From Erythrobacter crassostreae (GTDB lineage Bacteria; Pseudomonadota; Alphaproteobacteria; Sphingomonadales; Sphingomonadaceae): a DNA stretch of 64,000 nucleotides. A program made the translations under genes and the position numbers. The notes under the pieces were generated by a model that worked only from the letters and a program-made list of their open reading frames with translations, searched no databases and was not told the origin of the DNA. Positions within the stretch are counted from its first letter, which is position 1, and each line of letters starts with the position of its first letter. The DNA lies in NCBI RefSeq assembly GCF_019204045.1, contig NZ_JAGSPC010000001.1, positions 1,488,001 through 1,552,000 on the forward strand. Direction: 5' to 3'. Shown one piece after another: positions 9,126 to 17,226 of the stretch.

Positions 9126-9652
9126 TATCTGAATGCCTTTCGCTTAGCTTTTGTTTCCGCCTCAAGGTCTCCGTCAGAAAAAACAGGCATCATGCAAGAA
9201 TTTAGCTGCTTTTCGAGCTGTTCGAGATCTTCAGATGACATATCAGCATCAACGGGTGCGAACTGGAATTGCAGGATGTTGTGCCAGGTACCTATTAGTC
9301 GGGCAATCGTAAGACGCTTAGCAACCTTTCGGGTGTTTAGGTAATCACGATACCGACTTCGAAGACTACGATTTGAGCGTCGCCCAGCGATGCCAATGTA
9401 CATTACATATCCATGTGGCGGTAAAACCGGATGAGGAGCTTTCAGCGTGAATGCATAGATGCCCCGACGGTCGTCGGGTACCAAATCGACATCGCTCTCT
9501 CCATAGGGAACGCTCTCCCAATTCAGGTCGTCCAGATCGTACTCATCAGCTAACAACCTTTCAGCGTTCAAAATGCATTCAAATCTGTACTGCGAGATTT
9601 CCTTGATCCCAGTTTCTACTATGTCATTGAGTTCAGTAAGATCTACGGCCAC
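9125..9652 (-). CDS. GIY-YIG nuclease domain protein
   Basis: A 175-residue protein with a GIY-YIG core: RGIYAF at residues 63-68, MYIGIAG at 84-90, then an arginine-rich helix (LRSRYRDYL, 97-105) and a glutamate helix ending in a proline (LEKQLNSCMMP, 146-156), the usual positions of the catalytic Arg and Glu. The first ~60 residues are acidic and unrecognised. It starts with GTG at 9652 and its TAA overlaps the next start. Such single-domain nucleases cut or nick DNA; pairing with a DGQHR protein beside a phosphorothioation operon suggests a restriction effector. Confidence 0.72.
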   Translation of the reverse strand: MAVDLTELNDIVETGIKEISQYRFECILNAERLLADEYDLDDLNWESVPYGESDVDLVPDDRRGIYAFTLKAPHPVLPPHGYVMYIGIAGRRSNRSLRSRYRDYLNTRKVAKRLTIARLIGTWHNILQFQFAPVDADMSSEDLEQLEKQLNSCMMPVFSDGDLEAETKAKRKAFR

Positions 9653-10169
9653 ATCGTTCTCTATTCAGCATCATCGCGATCAAACACCACTGTGCATCAG
9701 TCGTTTGTATCTGCCAACCGTGAAAGCGACTTACCACCCGGATGCAAGTAAAGTCTGCACCTAGCCTTTTGTATTAGGCTTTGTACGTTCTCGCCAAGTG
9801 GTGGGCGAGAGTGAATGAACCTTGATCAGATAAGACTCACCTGTTCTCACTTCGAAAATAAGCTTAAAAATTCAGCATATTGAATCGAAGTTCGAGCTAC
9901 TGGAAACGTCCGCGCATATGGGAACATGACAGGCACACCGTGCGCAGCGGTGAGCATTTCTTTACCCGTCATCGGCATCCACCCATCGATGACATTTTGT
10001 CAATTTCGTCACGGTAGGATGAATGAACGAGGTGCTCCAAAGTATTTGTCAGCGTGCTTTCTGCTCAGGTAGCAATGACTGAAGGAACACGTCTATTTGC
10101 CCTTTGGCTTCGTCAGACGATCCAAGTATCTTGGATTTTGAACAATCAGTTGTGACGTCCCACAAGAAA
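9653..10169. other. Intergenic region between the island and tRNA-Thr
   Basis: About 520 bases hold no believable gene. It includes a small inverted repeat AGCCT/AGGCT at 9763-9780 and the upstream region of the GIY-YIG gene, whose promoter must lie near 9660-9760. Because the tRNA-Thr 3' end is at 10170, this stretch would hold an integration junction if the island entered at that tRNA. I see no integrase gene and no repeat of the tRNA end in it. Confidence 0.5.
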
Positions 10170-10245
10170 TGGTGCCGGCTACACGATTCGAACGCGTGGC
10201 CTGATGATTACAAATCAACTGCTCTACCAACTGAGCTAAGCCGGC
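10170..10245 (-). tRNA. tRNA-Thr (anticodon TGT)
   Basis: The minus strand folds as a standard 76-nt tRNA with encoded CCA. The acceptor pairs GCCGGCT with AGCCGGC, the D arm starts TAGCTCAGTTGG, the anticodon loop is TTTGTAA (anticodon TGT, threonine) and the T loop is TTCGAAT. Its 3' end faces the phosphorothioation island. Confidence 0.96.
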
Positions 10246-10434
10246 CCATCTCTGTCCGCCTCTTTCGAAGCGGAGCCGTCCTTTAGTCGAAACCTTCGCT
10301 GCCCTCAAGAGGCAATTTGGCGTCAAACTTATTGCGTGTGCAGAGAGCGTTTGTCGTTTCGTCGATCATTGACGATTCACGCTTGCGCGGCGCCGATCAT
10401 CCGCCCAAGACTATATTTGGTACAGGGACGGATC

Positions 10435-10836
10435 ATGGACGAAACAGCGCACAAACAAATGGTGTTCGAGGCAAACCGGAAGTCGATGGGCATCGCCTAT
10501 CTGCTCTGGCTCTTCCTTGGCTTTTTCGGGGTTCACCGATTTTACGCTGGATCGACCAAGACTGGCGTGATGCAGCTTGTGCTGGCACTTTCGGTTGTCG
10601 GCTGGCTGGTGCTGATCCCGTGGTTGCTCGCCGATCTGGTTTTGATTCCCGGTATGATCCGCGATGAAAACATGAAGACTATCAACATGTTGACGCACGG
10701 CAGTTCGGAAGCGCCAATTGCCGCAGCGCCCAAAGCTGTGACCGAGGCAGACCGCAGGCGCGATGCGATGCTCGAAGATTTGCGTACGACCGGATATCGT
10801 AAGAAGCCGCGCGATACATCGCACCTTTATCGGTAG
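10435..10836 (+). CDS. TM2 domain membrane protein
   Basis: A 133-residue inner-membrane protein with two transmembrane helices and the TM2 signature between and around them (AYLLWLFLGFFGVHRFYAG, then GVMQL). The short N-terminus and a basic, soluble C-terminal tail of about 45 residues flank the domain. TM2 proteins are common in bacteria, with no established function. The ATG at 10435 is preceded by AGGGACGG; an upstream in-frame start at 10336 adds a segment with no family likeness. Confidence 0.8.
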   Translation: MDETAHKQMVFEANRKSMGIAYLLWLFLGFFGVHRFYAGSTKTGVMQLVLALSVVGWLVLIPWLLADLVLIPGMIRDENMKTINMLTHGSSEAPIAAAPKAVTEADRRRDAMLEDLRTTGYRKKPRDTSHLYR

Positions 10837-11610
10837 TTATTTTTTGACCCGCCAATCTTTGCGGTAGGTCGATTCCTCGGTGTATTTGCGTTTGCTCGCT
10901 GCCATTTGCTGCGCGAGTTCCGCCTCATTTGAGGCCCTTACTTCATGCCCTTTGATCATTGCATCGCGGCGGATCGGGATCACTTGAACCATTGGCGATC
11001 CGGCGGGCAGCATAAATTCGCCAGGCCCCGCGGTCCAGATGAAGGGAAAGTTGATCGTTGTGTCGAACCGGTCGCAGTCGACTAGCCCTGAGAAGCAATA
11101 GAACGGCATTTCTGGTCGGTTTACGAGCGGCTGAAACAGCAGCGAGTAACCATCTGACACCTTGATCCGCCAAGGGTTGATGAATTTGAGTGGCATGACC
11201 TGAGCAAACGGAGGCTGCGGCGCACCGAGTTGTTGCGGCATGTGACTTTCGATCGGAGCAAAGGCGCAATGCTCACCCCAGCCCATCTCAATGTTCACTT
11301 CATCTGCTGGAACTTGCAATTGCACGTCGTAGGGGAGGGGGATTACGAAACCGAGTGAGAAAGCATCGGTCATTGGCAGGCATGCTTTGGCGGTCAGACC
11401 GGGCAGGCCTTCGGCGTCTAATACACCCATTTCCGGCTTGAGCTTGCGAAACCACTCCGGTGCGAAACGGATGGCGCGTTCGGGTTCTGGAATCGTGCCT
11501 GCCAGTGCAGGGTCGCAGAGAAACTCGATTTGAGGTTCATTGGGCGGTGCGGGACTTGTCTGGGGCGTTGACGCGTCGCCAAAGCCAAAATTGATCGAGA
11601 AATCACTCAT
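10837..11610 (-). CDS. Conserved hypothetical protein (possibly DUF6065-like)
   Basis: A 257-residue soluble protein. It opens with a proline-rich stretch and then has phrases such as ACLPMTDAFSLGFVIPLP, PQLG, LKFINPWRIK and PFYCFSGLVDCDRFDTTINFPFIWT, which recall the DUF6065 group of unknown function. It lies 15 bases behind the DUF429-like gene on the same strand and is probably the last gene of the rarA operon. No enzyme motif is visible. Confidence 0.6.
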   Translation of the reverse strand: MSDFSINFGFGDASTPQTSPAPPNEPQIEFLCDPALAGTIPEPERAIRFAPEWFRKLKPEMGVLDAEGLPGLTAKACLPMTDAFSLGFVIPLPYDVQLQVPADEVNIEMGWGEHCAFAPIESHMPQQLGAPQPPFAQVMPLKFINPWRIKVSDGYSLLFQPLVNRPEMPFYCFSGLVDCDRFDTTINFPFIWTAGPGEFMLPAGSPMVQVIPIRRDAMIKGHEVRASNEAELAQQMAASKRKYTEESTYRKDWRVKK

Positions 11611-11625
11611 GCGACGCAGCGTGTC

Positions 11626-12525
11626 CTAGAGCGCGCCGAAGGTCCAGCCTTCTGTGTAAGCAATTTCAGCAGTCAGGCATTTCGGCTCCCACCGGCGCCG
11701 TTCAGGAGCAACTTTGCGCAGCCATGCAGCGGTAAGCAATGCGTCCGAGGAATGGTCATCTACTTCGCCCGTCTGATCCACCGGAGGGCAATCCAGCGCG
11801 GAAAGAGCCGCGTTCAGATCTGCATAGGTCAGTAGTTTGGTTCTTGCGCCCAACGCAGCCGTCTCTTTGGAGGCGAGCCCGGTGTAAATCTCGACCAGCA
11901 TCGACCCACCTTTTGTGACCCGCTTTTCGGGGATTGGGTCCATCGGCCATACGGGTAAGTCGCCGCGCAATTGATGCAGCATCCGCATTCCTGTGAGCGA
12001 GCTTTTGCCGACTTGGGCCGCACCGACGAGGTTGAAATTGCTGACCGGTCGGCATTTCTGCGCACGCTGAGCGGTCTCTGCTTCCCGGAACCGTCCTTCG
12101 CGGGTGACGGCGCTAGGCAGCAGGAAACGGTCGCCCACATGGTCTTTACCGTGGCGGAAGTACCGGGAGGCGTCCGGATGCGAGACAAAGCTGTTGGCTC
12201 CCAAATGCGGTTCATGGTCGCAAATCGCGTCGATCATCGCCCAAAGCCGCTTGGCGCTCTTAGGGCTCCTATCCCAACCCGGAAAGAATGCGCCCGCGTC
12301 ATTGAAAGGCAGGCTGATCCCTAGATCAATGCCAACCAGCGAATTCGGCGGAAGATCGCTGCGCAAAATTTCCATCACTTCTGGGCGGGAGAAGCCGCGC
12401 GCCGGCGGATCGACCAGGACCGGAGGTCCGCCTTTGCCATCGGCAATAGCTATGGCGATACCCTTATGCCGCTCTCCTTTGGCACCGGACCAATCAATGG
12501 CGACGAAGTGATCGAAATCACGCAT
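11626..12525 (-). CDS. DUF429-like RNase H-fold protein
   Basis: A protein of about 299 residues starting FDHFVAIDWSGAKG, with GIDLGISLPF and a late DDHSSDALLTAAWL segment. These three acidic patches are placed like the active site of RNase H-fold proteins and recall DUF429. The ATG at 12525 overlaps the stop of the preceding gene by one base (TGATG), which fixes the start and shows coupled translation; a longer frame to 12621 has no family support. Function unknown; a nucleic-acid role is a guess from the fold and the rarA context. Confidence 0.68.
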   Translation of the reverse strand: MRDFDHFVAIDWSGAKGERHKGIAIAIADGKGGPPVLVDPPARGFSRPEVMEILRSDLPPNSLVGIDLGISLPFNDAGAFFPGWDRSPKSAKRLWAMIDAICDHEPHLGANSFVSHPDASRYFRHGKDHVGDRFLLPSAVTREGRFREAETAQRAQKCRPVSNFNLVGAAQVGKSSLTGMRMLHQLRGDLPVWPMDPIPEKRVTKGGSMLVEIYTGLASKETAALGARTKLLTYADLNAALSALDCPPVDQTGEVDDHSSDALLTAAWLRKVAPERRRWEPKCLTAEIAYTEGWTFGAL

Positions 12526-13220
12526 CACGATGCGAAGCAAACCTCGCCAGCGCTCAATTTCCAGCCATCTCTGGACCGAGAGACATACCGGTCGCGCTTG
12601 TACTCCGTAAGCTTTCGCCAATCCTCGACACGGTCATAGGGAACCGCAGAGAGGTGCAGGCAGCCATTGCCTTCCCATTTGTCGATCCGCCAATCCGCCA
12701 TCGTTGGAAGATTGGTATCGACATGCACCGGGGTCATTCCGCTGGCATATGTGCGCCACACTGCGAAGCCTTCAAGCCCGCCCCATCCTGCGTCCGAGAA
12801 CTGTATGGACGCCATGTAACCTCCCTCGGGCGAGAACACAGGCTTCGCGCCGGTATCAGTGCTGCTTCCAGTGCCCGCAGTGTCGATCAGCATATAGCCG
12901 CCGGCCTCATAACCGCTCCATTCGAAACCGAGGAACCGTTCATTCAATCTCTCATAAGCATCTGCGTCGATAGCCCATGTTGTTTCGACACAATGGACCG
13001 AACCCAGCTCCGTCCTCACTGCGAGCCAGTACATCGACATATCGGCAAAGTCTGCCCATGCGGCAGGAAAGCTCAGCATGGCCTCACGGTCAGGCGACGC
13101 GTCTTCCAAGACGGGTCTATCAGGACAGGCAGTCTCTGCATCAGGGCGCGTTTGTGGTTCATCTTGTGCGGCCGCAGAAAAAGTTGCGAATACAATTGCG
13201 GCAGCCGCAGTGCCGATCAT
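12525..13220 (-). CDS. Secreted hypothetical protein
   Basis: A 231-residue protein with a signal peptide (MIGTAAAAIVFATFSAAAQ, likely cut after AAA/AAQ) and a soluble domain with several cysteines and tryptophans. I do not recognise the domain. The ATG at 13220 overlaps the rarA stop by 4 bases (ATGA), better than the ATG at 13253, which would give a 37-base overlap. It is the second gene in the rarA transcript and is coupled to the DUF429-like gene. Confidence 0.65.
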   Translation of the reverse strand: MIGTAAAAIVFATFSAAAQDEPQTRPDAETACPDRPVLEDASPDREAMLSFPAAWADFADMSMYWLAVRTELGSVHCVETTWAIDADAYERLNERFLGFEWSGYEAGGYMLIDTAGTGSSTDTGAKPVFSPEGGYMASIQFSDAGWGGLEGFAVWRTYASGMTPVHVDTNLPTMADWRIDKWEGNGCLHLSAVPYDRVEDWRKLTEYKRDRYVSRSRDGWKLSAGEVCFAS

Positions 13221-14533
13221 TCCCGCAGTTCGGCGCGTCGTTTTGCCCACCATTCCATTCGCTCCTTAACCTTGCGCTCAAAACCGCGCTCGACTGGCGT
13301 GTAGTAATCCTGTGGCTCCATCCCCTCCGGCCAATAATTGTCGCCGGAAAAGCCGTCTTCGGAATTGTGATCGTAAGAATATCCGGTCCCGTAGCCAATG
13401 TCTTTCATAAGCTTAGTCGGCGCGTTCAGGATATTGGCAGGCGGCATAAGACTGCCGGTTTCCTTTGCGCTGCGGAATGAAGCCTTCTGCGCGTTATAGG
13501 CGGCGTTCGATTTGGGCGCTGTGGCGCAGTACAGGCAAGCTTGGGCGATTGCGACTTCGCCTTCTGGGCTGCCTAGGAATTCGTATGCCTGTTTGGCAGC
13601 AAGGCATTGCGTGAGCGCGTTGGGATCGGCGAGGCCGATATCCTCGCTGGCAAAGCGGACAAGGCGGCGCAGCACATAAAGCGGTTCTTCACCCGCAGTC
13701 AGCATTCGGGCCATGTAATAAAGCGCCGTCTGCGGATCGGAGCCGCGCAAAGATTTGTGCAGCGCGCTGATCAGATTGTAATGCCCGTCACGGTCTTTGT
13801 CATAAACGGCCACGCGCCGCTGAAGGAATGCCCCAAGCGCAGCCGGATCAAGCGGCTCCGGTATAGCGGCATTGTAAAGCGTCTCTGCCTGACCCAGCAA
13901 AAACCGGCCGTCACCATCTGCGCTCGCGATAAGGGCGGCTCTTGCATCATCGGTCAGAGGCAGCGGGTCTTCCAGTTGTTCCGCGCGGCCAAGCAAAGCT
14001 TCAAGTGCGGCGTGATCGAGACGTTCTAGGATCAGAACCTGTGCGCGGCTGAGTAGGGCCGCGTTCAAAGCAAAGCTGGGGTTTTCGGTCGTCGCGCCGA
14101 TCAGCGTTACCGTGCCGCGCTCTACAAAAGGGAGAAACCCGTCTTGCTGCGCGCGGTTAAAACGGTGGATCTCGTCCACGAACAAGAGCGTGCGCTTACC
14201 TGCACCCGCCATCTTTTCTGCCTCGGCAAAGGCCTTCTTGAGGTCCGCAACACCAGAGAAAACGGCGCTGATTGAGGTGAAGCGCATGCCAACCTCGTCT
14301 GCGAGCAAACGGGCGATGCTGGTTTTACCAGTGCCCGGCGGCCCCCACAGGATCATGCTCGACAGCTTGCCCGCTGCGACCATACGGCCAATCGCGCCTT
14401 CGGGCCCAGTTAGATGGTCCTGACCGATAATCTCGGAGAGCGCACGCGGGCGCAAGCGATCCGCCAGCGGCGCATTGTCGCGCGGCGTGTCATCGCGAAC
14501 AGGCGCGGGGTCGTCTTGAAACAGGTCAGCCAT
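13217..14533 (-). CDS. rarA: Replication-associated recombination protein RarA (MgsA)
   Basis: A 438-residue AAA+ ATPase related to the clamp-loader family that acts at stalled replication forks. Seen are LADRLRPRALSEIIGQDHL, Walker A GPPGTGKT (residues 64-71), Walker B LLFVDEIHRFN, sensor I ATTENPSF, and the C-terminal MgsA part with SLRGSDPQTALYY and the AYNA and GYGTGYSYDH segments. Full length for the family. The ATG at 14533 is chosen because the upstream extension to 14848 overlaps the divergent padR control region and is not RarA-like. First gene of a four-gene minus-strand cluster. Confidence 0.93.
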   Translation of the reverse strand: MADLFQDDPAPVRDDTPRDNAPLADRLRPRALSEIIGQDHLTGPEGAIGRMVAAGKLSSMILWGPPGTGKTSIARLLADEVGMRFTSISAVFSGVADLKKAFAEAEKMAGAGKRTLLFVDEIHRFNRAQQDGFLPFVERGTVTLIGATTENPSFALNAALLSRAQVLILERLDHAALEALLGRAEQLEDPLPLTDDARAALIASADGDGRFLLGQAETLYNAAIPEPLDPAALGAFLQRRVAVYDKDRDGHYNLISALHKSLRGSDPQTALYYMARMLTAGEEPLYVLRRLVRFASEDIGLADPNALTQCLAAKQAYEFLGSPEGEVAIAQACLYCATAPKSNAAYNAQKASFRSAKETGSLMPPANILNAPTKLMKDIGYGTGYSYDHNSEDGFSGDNYWPEGMEPQDYYTPVERGFERKVKERMEWWAKRRAELRE

Positions 14534-14594
14534 TCGTCGCCTGAAATAGGACGCTCGTCGGAAAAAGCCATGCGCCTCTTGCAACGACAGCTCT

Positions 14595-14626
14595 AAGATA
14601 TATCTTGAACCTATCAAAAGATATCT
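14595..14626 (+). promoter_or_regulatory. Probable PadR operator
   Basis: Two related palindromes lie just before padR: AAGATATATCTT at 14595-14606 and AGATATCT at 14619-14626, centred about 22 bases apart (two helical turns). AT-rich ATAT palindromes of this kind are typical PadR binding sites and sit 10-40 bases before the padR start, so autorepression is likely. The site lies in the rarA-padR divergent gap and could also touch rarA. Confidence 0.65.
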
Positions 14627-14636
14627 GGAGTACGAA

Positions 14637-15284
14637 ATGATGACTTGGCAGAAATACGGAAAAGGCGGCTGGAACAATCTCGGCCCGATGATCGCAATGA
14701 TGGCAGCATCTGCCGCAAGTGACTGGGACAGCGGCGAGCGCCGCCAGCGCCGAGGCCGAAATTGGCAAGACGGCCCGCGCCGCAGCAAGCGCCGTGGGCG
14801 CATGTTCGGCTCAGGCGAATTGCGCCTCGCATTGCTGGCACTCATCAATGAAGAGCCGCGTCACGGATATGAATTGATCCGTGCGATCGAAGACATGACC
14901 GGCGGCGGCTATGCGCCAAGTCCAGGCGCGGTGTACCCGACGCTGCAAATGTTGGAGGAAGAAGGCCAGATCAAACAGGCTAAGCCGAAAACCAAAGCCA
15001 AAGGTGATGATGCGGGCAGCAAGAAACCGTTCAAGGCAACCAAAACCGGCATTGCCGAGCTTGAAGAGCGCAGCGATGAAGTCGACCAACTGATGGGCCG
15101 TATTTCCGAGCACGGTGACCGCGCCGAACGCGTGAAGGAAAAGTCACCCGATCTGTTCCGCGCGATGGGCAACCTCGCCAATGTCCTGAAAAACCGTGCG
15201 AGCAACGGAAAACTCGACAAAGCAGCCATCGACGAGATTGTCGACATTATTGACGAGGTCTCCAAGCGTATCGAACGCATGTGA
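14637..15284 (+). CDS. PadR family transcriptional regulator
   Basis: A 215-residue regulator. The winged-helix domain begins near residue 60 (GELRLALLALINEEPRHGYELIRAIED, then SPGAVYPTLQMLEEEGQI), the classic PadR DNA-binding pattern, followed by a C-terminal helical dimer part. The first ~57 residues are an unusual arginine- and glycine-rich extension. The start at 14637 follows TCTGGAG, and the regulator sits behind its own likely operator. Its targets beyond itself are not evident; the next gene encodes an integral membrane protein but a terminator stands between. Confidence 0.88.
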   Translation: MMTWQKYGKGGWNNLGPMIAMMAASAASDWDSGERRQRRGRNWQDGPRRSKRRGRMFGSGELRLALLALINEEPRHGYELIRAIEDMTGGGYAPSPGAVYPTLQMLEEEGQIKQAKPKTKAKGDDAGSKKPFKATKTGIAELEERSDEVDQLMGRISEHGDRAERVKEKSPDLFRAMGNLANVLKNRASNGKLDKAAIDEIVDIIDEVSKRIERM

Positions 15285-15305
15285 CCGGCTGACTATCCGA
15301 AACAG

Positions 15306-15345
15306 AGGCGCGGTAATCCTTAACGGGTTTGCCGCGCCTTTCTCG
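15306..15345 (+). terminator. Rho-independent terminator after padR
   Basis: An 8-base-pair stem AGGCGCGG (15306-15313) with CCGCGCCT (15332-15339) is followed by a T-rich tail, 20 bases after the padR stop. Confidence 0.75.
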
Positions 15346-15398
15346 TTTCTCTATCCTGTCGCCATGGATGGGGTCGCGCCGTCTTGGGAGGGATAATT

Positions 15399-15836
15399 AT
15401 GAGCGAGCTTGGACAGGCGAAAACACCTTGGCATTTGTGGGTAATCGGTGTGATCGCAACAATCTGGAACGCTGGTGGGGTGGCAAGCTATCTTGCCACC
15501 GAAACCGGCAATCTCGAAGCGATGGGAATGACCGCGGAACAGATTGCGTATTTCTCCAGCTTCCCGGCATGGGCTGTTGCCTTTTGGGCGCTCGGTGTCT
15601 GGGGATGTTTTTTGGGTTCAATCGCCTTGCTGCTGCGCCGCAAATTCGCGGTTTGGTTGTATGGAATCTCGATCGTCGGACTGCTCGGCACGACCTACTA
15701 CGAACGCGCTGTCGCCGACATTCCAGAATCAATGCAAACCCATGGTCAGCTTTGGTTCGCTGTCGCAATTTGGGTGATTACGATCAGCCTTTTCGTTTAC
15801 GCCAGCCGCATGGCCCGTGCGGGAGTGCTCAGGTAA
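15399..15836 (+). CDS. Small integral membrane protein of unknown function
   Basis: A 145-residue protein with four predicted membrane helices (beginning WHLWVIGVIATIWNAGGV; SFPAWAVAFWALGVWGCFLG; KFAVWLYGISIVGLL; LWFAVAIWVITISLFVYA). The ATG at 15399 has the ribosome site GGGAGGGA at good distance, better than the upstream ATG at 15384. Similar hypothetical proteins occur widely in alphaproteobacteria; no function is known to me. It converges on the glycosyltransferase gene with 4 bases between stops. Confidence 0.72.
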   Translation: MSELGQAKTPWHLWVIGVIATIWNAGGVASYLATETGNLEAMGMTAEQIAYFSSFPAWAVAFWALGVWGCFLGSIALLLRRKFAVWLYGISIVGLLGTTYYERAVADIPESMQTHGQLWFAVAIWVITISLFVYASRMARAGVLR

Positions 15837-15840
15837 GTCG

Positions 15841-17055
15841 TCAGGAAGAGGCGGCCTTGCGCGCCGCGTCCACCGCCTCTTTTTTCTGCAAAATTCTGCG
15901 ATCCTCGACCAGCCGGATATACGTATCGGCGACAACCTGATTGATCGCTTCCCAGCTGAACTCGCGGCTGCGTGCTTCACCTGCAGCGCCGTGCGACATG
16001 CGCAGCGCAGGATCGGTACAGTAAGGCGCAATTGCCTCTGCAAAAGCGGCGGCGTTGGTGTCCTTGTCTTTAGTCGGCGGGACGAGCTGTCCTGTTACGC
16101 CGTGATTCACAAGGCTCGCCGCACCGGTCGCACCAGCTGCGACCACTGGCAATCCGCAAGCCATCGCCTCTAAAGTGACATTACCGAAAGTCTCTGTGAT
16201 CGACGGATTGAAGAAGATATCGCCGCTCGCGAGCGCCTGACCCAGATCGGCACCGGTCTTGAAGCCTGCGAAAATGCCCCCTGGCAGGTTGGTTTCGAAC
16301 CATTCGCGCGCCGGACCGTCCCCGATAACCAGAACCTTGTGCGGGACTTGACGCTTGCGCAGTTGAACGATGGTCTCGGCGAAGACATCCAGCCCTTTTT
16401 CCATCACGAGACGGCCAAGGAAAACAATCGCGACATCATCATCGGCAAGGCCTAACGAGCGACGCCACTCCAGATCGCGCTTTTCCGAAGAGAAAACATC
16501 GCGCTCAACGCCCCGGCTCCACAGGCCGATATCGTCGTGCATATCTTGCGCCAGCAATTCTTCGATCATGCTGTCCGATGGCGCGACCAACGCATCGCAG
16601 CGATTGTAGAACCGCTTGAGCAGCTTCACGACCAGCGGCTCCAAAAAGCCGAGCTTGTAATAGCGCGGATAGGTTTCAAACCGGGTGTGAACCGATGCCA
16701 GAACGGGAATGTCGTGATCCTGCGCCCAGCGCAGCGCCTCATGGCTTGAAGGGTCGGGCGAGGACAGGTGCACGATATTGGGCGCAAACTTTTCCAGATC
16801 GCGCTTTGCTTTCCTGCCTAGCCGGGTCGGCAGACGGTACTCGCCGCGACCAAACGGCACGCCGACCGACTTCACACCGATCAAATCGCCGGTCGGTTCA
16901 AAATCCGGTTCGTCAACTGTGGGCGAATAGACGCGGACCTGCGCGCCTTTGGCCAGCAAAGAGCCGACCAACCGGTTCAAGGCCTGATTCGCCCCGTCGC
17001 GGGTGTAATTGTAGTTGCCGCTGAACAGGGCGATGCGCAGATCGGATGTTTCCAT
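15841..17055 (-). CDS. GT4-family glycosyltransferase
   Basis: A 404-residue GT-B fold enzyme. The N-terminal half starts RIALFSGNYNYTRDGANQALNRL and the C-terminal half has the nucleotide-sugar site (FNPSITETFGNVTLEAMACGLPVVA), with the family EX7E pattern. It resembles the alpha-mannosyltransferases that act on membrane lipids or polysaccharides (MgtA-like), but the sugar and acceptor cannot be read from sequence. It is divergent from serC, separated by the serC leader. Confidence 0.85.
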   Translation of the reverse strand: METSDLRIALFSGNYNYTRDGANQALNRLVGSLLAKGAQVRVYSPTVDEPDFEPTGDLIGVKSVGVPFGRGEYRLPTRLGRKAKRDLEKFAPNIVHLSSPDPSSHEALRWAQDHDIPVLASVHTRFETYPRYYKLGFLEPLVVKLLKRFYNRCDALVAPSDSMIEELLAQDMHDDIGLWSRGVERDVFSSEKRDLEWRRSLGLADDDVAIVFLGRLVMEKGLDVFAETIVQLRKRQVPHKVLVIGDGPAREWFETNLPGGIFAGFKTGADLGQALASGDIFFNPSITETFGNVTLEAMACGLPVVAAGATGAASLVNHGVTGQLVPPTKDKDTNAAAFAEAIAPYCTDPALRMSHGAAGEARSREFSWEAINQVVADTYIRLVEDRRILQKKEAVDAARKAASS

Positions 17056-17169
17056 ATCAGCGTCCGTTTAGGCGAGCCGTGCCAGATTTGCGAGAGGGGA
17101 TAGGAAAAACTAGAAACGGGAAAACAATCGCACTTCGTACGTTGACTCTCCAACCCGCATCTTTAGTGC

Positions 17170-17226
17170 GGCCAGTGGGCCACGCGGTCCCAACGCCGCG
17201 CGAGCTCTCTGTAAGGAGAGAATACA
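17170..17226 (+). promoter_or_regulatory. serC leader RNA (alphaproteobacterial serC motif)
   Basis: Three short stems precede serC: GGCC/GGCC (17170-17173 with 17178-17181), CGCGG/CCGCG (17183-17187 with 17196-17200) and CTCTC/GAGAG (17205-17209 with 17216-17220). The last stem contains the serC ribosome site AAGGAGAG. This matches the known serC RNA motif of Alphaproteobacteria, whose final stem covers the ribosome site of serC. The signal it senses is not known to me. Confidence 0.7.

Noticed and set aside
10093-10326. Minus-strand open frame across the tRNA-Thr
   Set aside because: It runs through the tRNA gene and has no family likeness.
14534-14848. N-terminal extension of rarA
   Set aside because: It covers the padR operator and start, is not RarA-like, and the ATG at 14533 gives the normal protein.
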